From DASSKO01 sp035690425 (GTDB lineage: Bacteria > Actinomycetota > Actinomycetes > Propionibacteriales > Nocardioidaceae): a stretch of 7,342 nt of DNA. The translations under genes were made by a program, and so were the position numbers. Below are positions 1-5,972 of the stretch, one piece after another; the first letter of the stretch is position 1, and each line of letters starts with the position of its first letter. Below the pieces are notes generated by a model. The model saw nothing but the letters and a program-made list of their open reading frames with translations. It did not search any database and was not told the origin of the DNA. The DNA lies in NCBI GenBank assembly GCA_035690425.1, contig DASSKO010000076.1, forward strand, positions 1 to 7,342, read 5' to 3'.

Positions 1-13
1 GAACTCCACTGAT

Positions 14-17
14 AGGA
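14..17 (+). promoter_or_regulatory. Ribosome-binding site of the CoA-transferase gene
   Basis: AGGA lies 7 nt before the GTG at 25 and supports that GTG as the start. The protein begins immediately before the conserved family N-terminus, so no longer start is needed. Whatever promoter drives the gene lies left of the window. Confidence 0.6.
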
Positions 18-24
18 CCGACGG

Positions 25-1236
25 GTGCCGCTGCCACTCGATGGGCTGACCGTCGTCGACCTCACCCAGGTGCTGTCCGGGCCCTACTGCACGATGCTGC
101 TCGCCGACATGGGCGCCGACGTCGTGAAGATCGAGCCGCCCGCCGGTGACGCCACCCGGCAGTGGGGTCCGTTCCTGCGCGAGGACGAGGAGCGGTCCTT
201 TGGCGGCTACTTCCAGAGCGTCAACCGCAACAAGCGCGGCATCGTGCTCGACCTCAAGACCGACGACGGTCGCGAGGTGCTGCTCGAGATGCTGAGCCGG
301 GCCGATGTCCTCGTCGAGAACTTCCGCGTCGGGGTGATGGACCGGCTCGGCCTGGCGTGGGAGACGCTGCACGACCGCTTCCCGCGACTGGTCTATGCCG
401 CCATCCGCGGCTTCGGCGACCCGCGCACCGGCGTGAGCCCCTACGTCGACTGGCCTGCGTTCGACATCGTGGCGCAGGGTATGGGCGGCCTCGTCGGCAC
501 GACCGGCAGCGACCCGGAGCACCCCGTGAAGACCGGCCCCGCGACCGGCGACGTCTGGCCTGCCGTGCTGCTCACGGTCGGGCTGCTCGCCGCCGTACGC
601 CAGGCGGAGCGCACCGGGGTCGGCGACTTCGTCGACGTCGGCATGTACGACGGGATCATGTCGCTGTCCGAGCGCGCGATCTACCTGCAGACCTACACCG
701 GCATCGACCCGCAGCCCCAGGGCAACACGCATCCCATGTTGGCGCCGTACGGCATCTTCCCGACGGTCGACGGATGGGTCAGCGTCGCTGCCCCGACCGA
801 CAACCACTGGCGGGCGCTGGCCCGGCTGATCGGTCGACCGGAGCTGGCCGGCGACCCGCGGTTCGCGACCAACGAGGCGCGGTTCGCGCGCAGCGCCGAG
901 ACGATCGGGCTGGTCGAGGCCTGGACGTCGGCGCGCACGACGGCGCAGGTCGTCGAGACGCTGGCGGGGCAGGTGCCGTGCGGTCCGGTCAACAAGGCCT
1001 CCGACATCGTGACCGATCCGCACGTCGCGGCGCGGCGGATGCTCGTCGACCTGCCGCAGCCGGGAGCCGACCGCAGCGTCGGGGTGGCCGGGGCGCCGGT
1101 GAAGTTCCTGGGCGCCGGGGAGCCGGCCTTCCGCCGCGCGCCGCGGCTGGGCGAGCACACCGACGAGGTCCTCGCCGGCCTCGGCTACGACGCCGCCCGC
1201 ATCGCCGCGATGAGGACGGCCGGCGCCGTGCGCTGA
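25..1236 (+). CDS. Class III (CaiB/BaiF family) CoA-transferase
   Basis: Family III CoA-transferases move coenzyme A between carboxylic acids in the cytosol through an aspartyl-CoA thioester; donor and acceptor acids cannot be told here. The 403-residue product has the usual family length. It opens with the family N-terminus (LDGLTVVDLTQVLSGPYCTM, residues 5-24), followed by GADVVKIEPP (30-39) and NRNKRGIVLDLK (67-78). The GPATGDVWPA segment (171-180) supplies D176, the likely catalytic aspartate by family alignment. The family closing block PCGPVNKASDI is at 318-328. The related alpha-methylacyl-CoA racemases carry a GHD motif before this point; here the same place reads PAFD (144-147), so a transferase is favoured over a racemase. 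The start is GTG, with AGGA at 14-17 giving a 7-nt spacing. The glycosylase gene follows 12 nt downstream, so the two may share a transcript. Family is secure; substrate is unknown. Confidence 0.92.
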   Translation: MPLPLDGLTVVDLTQVLSGPYCTMLLADMGADVVKIEPPAGDATRQWGPFLREDEERSFGGYFQSVNRNKRGIVLDLKTDDGREVLLEMLSRADVLVENFRVGVMDRLGLAWETLHDRFPRLVYAAIRGFGDPRTGVSPYVDWPAFDIVAQGMGGLVGTTGSDPEHPVKTGPATGDVWPAVLLTVGLLAAVRQAERTGVGDFVDVGMYDGIMSLSERAIYLQTYTGIDPQPQGNTHPMLAPYGIFPTVDGWVSVAAPTDNHWRALARLIGRPELAGDPRFATNEARFARSAETIGLVEAWTSARTTAQVVETLAGQVPCGPVNKASDIVTDPHVAARRMLVDLPQPGADRSVGVAGAPVKFLGAGEPAFRRAPRLGEHTDEVLAGLGYDAARIAAMRTAGAVR

Positions 1237-1248
1237 CACACTGCTCGG

Positions 1249-2112
1249 GTGCCTGAGCTGCCCGAGGTGCAGGCGCTCGCCGACTTCCTGGGCGAGCAGG
1301 CCACCGGTCGCGCGGTCGCCCGGGTCGACGTCGCCGCGGTCAGCGTGCTGAAGACCTACGACCCGCCGATCACGGCCGTCCAAGGGCTGGAGGTGCGCGG
1401 CACGCGACGGCACGGCAAGTTCCTCGACCTCGATGTCGACGGCATCCACCTCGTCGTGCACCTCGCCCGCGCCGGCTGGCTGCAGTGGCGCGACCAGCTA
1501 CCTACCGCGCCGCCGCGACCCGGCAAGGGCCCGCTCGCACTGCGAGTGCACCTCGACGACGGCAGCGGGTTCGACCTGACCGAGGCCGGCACCCGCAAGG
1601 GCCTCGCGGTCTACTGCGTGCGCAACCCCGCCGACATACCCGGCATCGCCCGCCTCGGCATCGACCCGTTCGACCCGGCCTTCACGGTCGAGAAGCTTGC
1701 CTCGCTGCTGCACGATGCCGGCCGGGCACAGGTGAAGCGCGTGCTGCGGGACCAGGCGGTCATCGCCGGCATCGGCAACGCCTACTCCGACGAGGTGCTG
1801 CACGCGGCGAAGCTGTCGCCGTTCAGGCCGGCGGCCAACCTGACCGCCGAGGAGATCGCCACCCTGCACGCGGCGATCGGCGAGGTGCTGCGCGACGCCG
1901 TCGAGCGGGCCCGCGGGCTGGCGGCCGCGGAGCTCAAGGCCGAGAAGAAGCTCGGCATGCGGGTGCACGGCCGCGCGGGGCAGGTGTGCCCGGTGTGCGG
2001 CGACACCGTGCGCGAGGTGTCGTTCGCCGACTCGGCCCTGCAGTACTGCCCGGCCTGCCAGACCGGCGGCAAGCCGCTGGCCGACCGGCGCATGTCGCGG
2101 CTGCTGCGCTGA
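1249..2112 (+). CDS. Divergent Fpg/Nei-family DNA glycosylase (AP lyase)
   Basis: Fpg/Nei enzymes excise oxidised bases and cut the abasic site during base excision repair. The 287-residue protein starts MPELPEV; proline 2, exposed when Met is removed, is the Schiff-base nucleophile and E3 the catalytic acid, which fixes the GTG start although no good ribosome-binding site is visible. Also conserved are K57 (RRHGKF), N177 (GIGNAYSDE) and a C-terminal zinc finger with cysteines 247, 250, 267 and 270. Unlike classical MutM, the intercalating Met is R74 (HLARAGWL), the PRRFG loop is replaced by TEAGTRKG (111-118), and the finger arginine that grips DNA phosphate is S262 (ADSALQYC). A tail of about 17 residues (TGGKPLADRRMSRLLR) follows the finger. 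It is therefore a divergent actinobacterial-type paralogue, and lesion preference (8-oxoG, pyrimidine products or abasic sites) cannot be predicted; I withhold the name mutM. It lies 12 nt after the CoA-transferase gene. Confidence 0.9.
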   Translation: MPELPEVQALADFLGEQATGRAVARVDVAAVSVLKTYDPPITAVQGLEVRGTRRHGKFLDLDVDGIHLVVHLARAGWLQWRDQLPTAPPRPGKGPLALRVHLDDGSGFDLTEAGTRKGLAVYCVRNPADIPGIARLGIDPFDPAFTVEKLASLLHDAGRAQVKRVLRDQAVIAGIGNAYSDEVLHAAKLSPFRPAANLTAEEIATLHAAIGEVLRDAVERARGLAAAELKAEKKLGMRVHGRAGQVCPVCGDTVREVSFADSALQYCPACQTGGKPLADRRMSRLLR

Positions 2113-2131
2113 CGGAGACGTACGCCGATCG

Positions 2132-2150
2132 GCGCCGGCTCGCCGGGCGC
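2132..2150 (+). terminator. Possible terminator hairpin after the glycosylase gene
   Basis: GCGCCGG (2132-2138) can pair with CCGGGCGC (2143-2150), leaving one bulged G and a CTCG loop. It stands about 20 nt past the glycosylase stop and before the riboswitch, where a terminator would be useful. No T-run follows, so it would have to work as a tail-less hairpin of the kind proposed in actinobacteria; random pairing in G+C-rich DNA is a real alternative. Confidence 0.3.
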
Positions 2151-2162
2151 TCGGGGCAGGCA

Positions 2163-2168
2163 TAGAGT
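2163..2168 (+). promoter_or_regulatory. Candidate -10 element of the cytX-tenA transcript
   Basis: TAGAGT matches the TANNNT pattern of actinobacterial housekeeping -10 boxes. It stands in a slightly less G+C-rich patch, 7 nt before the first riboswitch helix at 2176, so transcription would begin at or just before the aptamer. No convincing -35 hexamer is seen about 17 nt upstream. The position is attractive but the sequence evidence is thin. Confidence 0.35.
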
Positions 2169-2175
2169 CGGACCC

Positions 2176-2300
2176 GTCGCGGGAGCTCGGACCGACCGGG
2201 CTGAGAGGGCGGCTGGGTGCGCCGGCGCACAACACCGGAGCAACAGCAAGGGCCGCCGACCGCTGAACCTGTCCGGGTAATGCCGGCGTAGGGAGCGCAC
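2176..2300 (+). ncRNA. TPP riboswitch (THI element) upstream of cytX-tenA
   Basis: This leader senses thiamin pyrophosphate in the nascent mRNA. Conserved parts are present in order: the pyrimidine-binding CTGAGA (2201-2206), then CTGAACCTG (2263-2271), then the P5 hairpin CCGG-GTAATG-CCGG (2273-2286) and CGTAGGGA (2287-2294). CTCGG can pair with CCGGG just before CTGAGA to form P3. Between CTGAGA and CTGAACCTG is an extension: GGCGGC (2208-2213) pairs with GCCGCC (2252-2257) and encloses the palindrome GTGCGCCGGCGCAC (2217-2230). The closing helix P1 can form between GTCGC (2176-2180) and GCGCAC (2295-2300) with one bulged C. That puts P1 exactly between the ribosome-binding AGGGAG and the ATG at 2301, so ligand binding should block translation initiation. 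No separate expression platform with a terminator is seen. Recognition is by motif and order; the helices are drawn by eye. Confidence 0.95.
2290..2295 (+). promoter_or_regulatory. Ribosome-binding site of cytX, embedded in the riboswitch
   Basis: AGGGAG ends 5 nt before the ATG at 2301. Most of it is the conserved 3' part of the TPP aptamer, and its last base begins the 3' strand of P1. The same bases thus serve ligand-dependent folding and ribosome binding, which argues for translational control. It also fixes the ATG as the start. Confidence 0.85.
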
Positions 2301-3674
2301 ATGGCCGTCGGCGCCGAACCCACGATCGTCGAGCCGGCCGCCGAGCGGCCACGCTCCTCCGAAGCACCGCTGACGCTGGCCGAGGAGGCCCCCCGCGTCC
2401 TCGGTTTCTTCGACCAGCTGGGCCTGTGGGCCAACCTCGGGGTCAGCCTGCTCGGCCCGGTCGGCGCGATCGGCGTGCTGGCACCCGCCGGCTTCCCGAA
2501 GCTGCCGCTCGTCGGTGCCTTCGCGGCGGTGGTCGTCGGGACGGTGCTCGGGACGCTGCTGGTCTCCGCCTCCGCGGTGCCCGGTGCGCAGACCGGTGCC
2601 CCGTCGATGGTCCTGCTGCGCGGCCTGTTCGGCGTGCGGCTGTCCTACCTGCCGACCGTGCTCAACGTCGTGCAGCTGGTCGGCTGGGGCGTCTTCGAGA
2701 TCGTTGTCATCTCTTCGGCCGCGCAGCAGCTCCTGCCGTGGCACCACGTGCACTGGCCCTACGTCGTCGTGGCCGGGGTCCTGACCACGCTCATGGCCAT
2801 CCGCCCACTCGGCGCGGTGCGCATCCTGCGCCGTTACGCGCTCGTCGCCGTGGTCCTCGCGACCATCTACCTGTTCGTCCAGCTGCTCCGCCACCCGCTG
2901 CCCGACCTCGGCACCGGGTCGTGGAGTGGCTTCTGGCCCGCGGCCGACGTGGCGATCGCGGTGTCGGTCTCGTGGGCACCGCTGGCCAGCGACTACAGCC
3001 GGCACGCGCGCTCGGCGCGGTCGGCGTTCACCGCGTCGTTCCTCGGCTACACCGTCACGCAGGTGGCCTACTACACGCTGGGCCTGGTCGCCCTCGCGAC
3101 CGTGGTGCGCGCCGGCGACACGTTGCAGCACGACATGTTCGCGGCGTTCATCGCGGTGCCGGTCGGCTGGCTGGCCTTCGGGGTGCTGGTGCTGCGCGAG
3201 CTCGACCAGTCGTTCGCCGACACCTACTCGACGGTGGTGTCGATCCAGAACCTGCGCCCGCTGGTCGACCGCAGGCTGCTCGCCGTCGCCGTGGGCGGCC
3301 TCGCGACGGCGCTCGCCCTGGTGCTCGACATCAGCAACTACTTCGACTTCCTCTACCTGCTCGGCTCGGTGTTCGTGCCGCTGTTCGCCGTCTTCGTCGT
3401 CGCCTACTTCCTGCTCGACGGCCGGCATCGCTGGGACGTCACCGCCTCGGCACCCGCGCGCCCGGTGATGCTGCTGCCCTGGGCGCTTGGCTTCGCGGCG
3501 TACCAGCTCGTCTACCCCGGCGGCATCGGGTGGTGGGCCGACGGCTGGGGCAGGGTCGCGCACGACATCGGCTTCACCCCGGCGAGCTGGATGAGCGCGT
3601 CGGTCGTGTCGTTCGCCGCCGCCGCCCTCGGGACGCTGGTGGTCGGTGGAATCCGCAGGCTGGTACGCCGGTGA
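2301..3674 (+). CDS. cytX: NCS1-family permease, probable hydroxymethylpyrimidine transporter CytX
   Basis: This is an integral membrane permease of the nucleobase-cation symport (NCS1) family, related to cytosine permease CodB. The 457-residue product has about twelve hydrophobic segments, roughly at 40-62, 70-92, 117-140, 152-168, 178-197, 213-230, 243-268, 277-299, 326-343, 346-372, 387-405 and 431-452. The family-like stretches GLWANLGVSLLGP (41-53) and SWAPLASDYSR (224-234) are present. A hydrophilic tail of about 30 residues precedes the first segment. NCS1 sequence alone cannot tell cytosine, purine, hydantoin or pyrimidine transport. The TPP riboswitch in front and tenA directly behind point to CytX, the predicted importer of hydroxymethylpyrimidine (HMP) or thiamin-derived aminopyrimidine. 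Start ATG is set by the ribosome-binding AGGGAG 5 nt upstream. The TGA overlaps the tenA GTG. Family is secure; substrate is inferred from context. Confidence 0.9.
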   Translation: MAVGAEPTIVEPAAERPRSSEAPLTLAEEAPRVLGFFDQLGLWANLGVSLLGPVGAIGVLAPAGFPKLPLVGAFAAVVVGTVLGTLLVSASAVPGAQTGAPSMVLLRGLFGVRLSYLPTVLNVVQLVGWGVFEIVVISSAAQQLLPWHHVHWPYVVVAGVLTTLMAIRPLGAVRILRRYALVAVVLATIYLFVQLLRHPLPDLGTGSWSGFWPAADVAIAVSVSWAPLASDYSRHARSARSAFTASFLGYTVTQVAYYTLGLVALATVVRAGDTLQHDMFAAFIAVPVGWLAFGVLVLRELDQSFADTYSTVVSIQNLRPLVDRRLLAVAVGGLATALALVLDISNYFDFLYLLGSVFVPLFAVFVVAYFLLDGRHRWDVTASAPARPVMLLPWALGFAAYQLVYPGGIGWWADGWGRVAHDIGFTPASWMSASVVSFAAAALGTLVVGGIRRLVRR

Positions 3675-4321
3675 GCCTGAGCTCGCGCATGTGGTCGGCC
3701 GGCGAGCCGGTCTACGCCGCGATCCTCGACCACCCGTTCCTCGCCGGGCTGACCGATGGCAGCCTCGACCCTGATCGATTCGCCTACTACCTGGCGCAGG
3801 ACGCGCGCTACCTCGCCGACTACGCCAAGGCGCTGGCCGTCGTCGGTGCCAAGGCGGCCGACCCGGCGGACACGGAGATGTTCACGCGGCACGCCGCGGG
3901 CGCCCTGGCCGTCGAGCGGGCGCTGCACGAGTCGCTGCTGCCCGAGCTCGGGGTCGACCCCGCAGACGTGGCCGCGACGCCGATGTCACCGACGACCTGT
4001 GCCTACACTGCGGCGCTGCTCGCCACGGCCTACGGCGGAAGCTACGCCGAGGGCGTGGCCGCGGTGCTGCCCTGCTACTGGATCTACTGGGAGGTCGGTC
4101 AACGGCTGGTCGAGGAGGGTTCGCCGGACGCCCGGTACCAGCGCTGGATCGACACCTACGCCGACGAGCAGTTCGGCGCGCTGGTGCGCGAGGTGCTCGC
4201 CGTCACCGACCGGCTCGCCGGTGTCGATGACGACCACCTGGTGGAGGTCTACGTCACGACCAGCCGTTACGAGTGGATGTTCTGGGACGCCGCGTGGCGC
4301 CGCGAGGCCTGGCCGGTATGA
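3671..4321 (+). CDS. tenA: Aminopyrimidine aminohydrolase / thiaminase II TenA (cysteine type)
   Basis: TenA is a cytosolic enzyme that hydrolyses 4-amino-5-aminomethyl-2-methylpyrimidine to HMP, salvaging base-degraded thiamin; it can also cleave thiamin. The 216-residue product has the normal length and all-helical TenA pattern. Catalytic positions match Bacillus subtilis TenA numbering closely: D44 and Y47 (AQDARYL), Y112 (TCAYTAAL), nucleophile C135 and Y139 (LPCYWIYW), and Y163 (DTYADEQF). E201 (RYEWMFW) corresponds to the catalytic glutamate. The cysteine places it in the TenA_C class, not the TenA_E class. GTG at 3671 overlaps the cytX TGA as GTGA, with no strong ribosome-binding site, so translational coupling to cytX is likely. 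An ATG at 3689 is possible but would remove six residues of the family N-terminus. Riboswitch control would reach this gene through the shared transcript and coupling. Confidence 0.95.
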   Translation: MSLSSRMWSAGEPVYAAILDHPFLAGLTDGSLDPDRFAYYLAQDARYLADYAKALAVVGAKAADPADTEMFTRHAAGALAVERALHESLLPELGVDPADVAATPMSPTTCAYTAALLATAYGGSYAEGVAAVLPCYWIYWEVGQRLVEEGSPDARYQRWIDTYADEQFGALVREVLAVTDRLAGVDDDHLVEVYVTTSRYEWMFWDAAWRREAWPV

Positions 4322-4341
4322 ACCCGCCCGAGGCGAGCATC

Positions 4342-4376
4342 TCCCGGTAGGGAATCGTCACACGATCGCGAATACT
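4342..4376 (+). promoter_or_regulatory. Candidate promoter region of the binding-protein gene with inverted repeat
   Basis: The least G+C-rich patch of the 96-nt gap between tenA and the binding-protein gene is here. AATACT (4371-4376) resembles a -10 box at four of six positions. TAGGGA (4348-4353) stands 17 nt upstream but is a poor -35. A perfect inverted repeat, ATCGT-CAC-ACGAT (4354-4366), lies inside the spacer, where a repressor or activator could bind. TCCC-GGTA-GGGA (4342-4353) is a second short repeat beside it. The repeats are seen directly; the promoter and operator roles are inference. Confidence 0.35.
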
Positions 4377-4383
4377 CGGGTGC

Positions 4384-4399
4384 GCGCAGGTGCCTGCGC
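4384..4399 (+). repeat. Perfect inverted repeat in the 5' leader of the binding-protein gene
   Basis: GCGCAGG and CCTGCGC face each other across TG, giving a 16-nt inverted repeat. As RNA it can form six pairs with a GTGC loop. It ends 5 nt before the ribosome-binding AGGGAG at 4405-4410. It could be an operator, a leader hairpin affecting initiation, or a terminator stem for cytX-tenA, though no T-run follows. Confidence 0.7.
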
Positions 4400-4404
4400 C
4401 GGAC

Positions 4405-4410
4405 AGGGAG
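4405..4410 (+). promoter_or_regulatory. Ribosome-binding site of the binding-protein gene
   Basis: AGGGAG lies 7 nt before the ATG at 4418 and only 4 nt before an in-frame TTG at 4415. The spacing favours ATG, so the protein begins MNRRRR rather than with an extra Met. Confidence 0.75.
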
Positions 4411-4417
4411 ACCGTTG

Positions 4418-5950
4418 ATGAACCGCCGGCGACGTGTCGCAGCGGCCGCCATGGGCGGGTTGACGTTGCTGGCGACGGCCTGTGGCACCCGGTTGCCCGA
4501 CAGTGCCTTTCAAGCGGCGCAGGGCAGTGCGGCCGCAGTCGACCAGGGCGCCGGCGACAACGGCGGTGTGGTCGGACCCGAGTCGTCGGCCGGACCCGGT
4601 GGCGCAGCAGGCGGCGGCGCGAACACCGGCAGCGCAGCCGGCGCACCGGCCGGCGGCTCCGACGGGTCGCGCACCGGCGGCCAGTCGGGCAGCGGCAGTG
4701 GGTCGACCAAGACCGCGACCAAGAACACCGCATCCGACGTCGGGGTCACGCCGACGATGATCCGGGTCGGGGCCATCGACTCGATCTCCAACCCGTTCGA
4801 CCCCGAGGCGTTCGTCGGACCGTTCTACGGCGCGAAGGCGTTCTTCCAGGACCTCAACGCGCACGGCGGTGTCAACGGCCGCATGGTGCAGCTCTACTCC
4901 TGCGACGACCGGGCCAACGGCGCGCGCAACCAGTCGTGCGTGCGCAACCTCATCGACACCACCAAGGTGTTCGCCTTCGCCGGCAACGCCATCTTCGACT
5001 ACTCGGGTGCGCCCTACGTCCAGCAGAAGGACGTGCCCGACATCGGTGGCCAGCCGATCGACAACGCCTACAGCCAGTACAGCCACATCTACTCGATCTA
5101 CGGCGGCCTCGGCTACCCGCGCAACGGCCAGGTCGGCTACAACGGCACGCTCTACGGCGGCACCGAGAACTACCGCTACTTCAAGGTGAAGTTCCCGAAC
5201 GTCGCACGCAAGGCCGGCGTCGTCTACTACAACCAGGCGGCGTCCGCGTCGTTCGGCAAGCACATCGCCGACGGCCTGCGCAAGGAGGGCTACCAGGTCG
5301 ACGAGGAGCAGGTCGACTTCGCGTTGCCCGACTTCAACTCTGCCGTCATCCACATGAAGTCGCAGGGCGTGCAGTACGTCTACGACGTCATGGACGTCGG
5401 TGGCAACGAGTCGCTGTGCAAGGCCATGGACCAGAACAACCTCGACGTGAAGGCCAAGGTCACCACTACCCAGAGCTGGACCGCCAACATCAAGACCGGC
5501 TTCGCCGACTCGCCGCACTGCCGCAACTCGCTGTGGGCGATGGGCAACACCTTGAACTACGAGGACACGCAGTACCCCACCGTCAAGGAGTTCCGTGCGG
5601 CGATGAAGCGCTACGGCTACGACGGCCCCGACAAGATGTCGGAGTGGGCGCTCGAGGGCTGGGCGTCCGCGCAGTGGCTCGCCGACGCGATGTCCTCCTG
5701 CGGCGCCGACCTGACCCGCAAGTGCGTCGAGGCCTACATGGACCGGTCCACCCCCTACACGGGGCACGGCCTGCTGACCCCGCGTGACTTCACGGTCGTC
5801 GAACCGCCGCCGACGTACAACTCCGACGCCTGCATCAACGTCGTCCGCTGGCAGGACAGCGCCAACGGCGGTCAGGGCGGCTGGGTCACGCAGGTGGCCG
5901 ACATGAACAAGAACTGCTTCGCCGTGCCCTACATCCCCTACCAGCCGTAG
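4418..5950 (+). CDS. ABC-transporter substrate-binding lipoprotein, branched-chain amino acid type
   Basis: This is the extracytoplasmic receptor of an ABC importer, anchored to the outer face of the membrane. The 510-residue product starts with MNRRRR, a hydrophobic segment and the lipobox LATAC, so C22 would be the lipidated cysteine. Residues about 31-106 form a low-complexity Gly/Ala/Ser linker, which could hold the receptor away from the membrane. From about 107 the sequence follows the type I periplasmic binding fold (Peripla_BP_6, LivJ/LivK-like): IRVGAIDSISNPF (115-127), GAKAFFQDLNAHGGVNGR (138-155), FAGN (187-190) and a second lobe from about 264. Eight cysteines remain in the mature domain (162, 174, 334, 368, 428, 436, 472, 500), suggesting disulphides. 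At 510 residues it is longer than typical LivK, partly through the linker. It converges on livF with a 9-nt gap. Ligand is not predictable: amino acids, urea, short amides and aromatic acids are all handled by this family. Confidence 0.9.
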   Translation: MNRRRRVAAAAMGGLTLLATACGTRLPDSAFQAAQGSAAAVDQGAGDNGGVVGPESSAGPGGAAGGGANTGSAAGAPAGGSDGSRTGGQSGSGSGSTKTATKNTASDVGVTPTMIRVGAIDSISNPFDPEAFVGPFYGAKAFFQDLNAHGGVNGRMVQLYSCDDRANGARNQSCVRNLIDTTKVFAFAGNAIFDYSGAPYVQQKDVPDIGGQPIDNAYSQYSHIYSIYGGLGYPRNGQVGYNGTLYGGTENYRYFKVKFPNVARKAGVVYYNQAASASFGKHIADGLRKEGYQVDEEQVDFALPDFNSAVIHMKSQGVQYVYDVMDVGGNESLCKAMDQNNLDVKAKVTTTQSWTANIKTGFADSPHCRNSLWAMGNTLNYEDTQYPTVKEFRAAMKRYGYDGPDKMSEWALEGWASAQWLADAMSSCGADLTRKCVEAYMDRSTPYTGHGLLTPRDFTVVEPPPTYNSDACINVVRWQDSANGGQGGWVTQVADMNKNCFAVPYIPYQP

Positions 5951-5972
5951 CGCACCGGCTCAGACGGTGGCG
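5951..5972. terminator. Possible bidirectional terminator hairpin at the convergent junction
   Basis: CGCACCG (5951-5957) can pair with CGGTGGCG (5965-5972), with one bulged G and a 7-nt loop. It spans the 9-nt gap between the convergent binding-protein and livF genes and extends into the livF 3' end. Seven pairs and no T-run on either side make this a weak candidate. Confidence 0.25.

Noticed and set aside
25..1236. Reading the first gene as an alpha-methylacyl-CoA racemase.
   Set aside because: Racemases of this superfamily use a His-Asp pair from a GHD motif; here the place reads PAFD, so the base is missing.
162..1256. A second 364-codon plus-strand frame inside the CoA-transferase gene.
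   Set aside because: It is Arg/Ala/Gly-rich with no known motif and is a shadow of the well-matched CoA-transferase frame.
2217..2230. The 14-nt palindrome as a stand-alone operator for a regulator.
   Set aside because: It sits inside the TPP aptamer and is enclosed by a complementary stem, so an RNA hairpin is the simpler reading.
1782..3563. A 593-codon open frame on the minus strand opposite the glycosylase and cytX.
   Set aside because: It is rich in Arg, His, Asp and Gln with no recognisable fold. It runs antisense to two clearly recognised genes and the riboswitch, as expected of stop-poor G+C-rich DNA.
2426..4321. One 631-codon open frame that looks like a fusion ending in TenA.
   Set aside because: Its first two thirds are an out-of-frame, Arg/Pro-rich shadow of cytX. 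Only the part from the GTG at 3671 is TenA, and that start matches the family N-terminus and numbering.
4358..5787. Long open frames on both strands overlapping the binding-protein gene (4358-5767 minus, 4390-5787 plus).
   Set aside because: Both lack domains and have compositions typical of shadow frames. The lipoprotein frame has a ribosome-binding site, lipobox and family fold.
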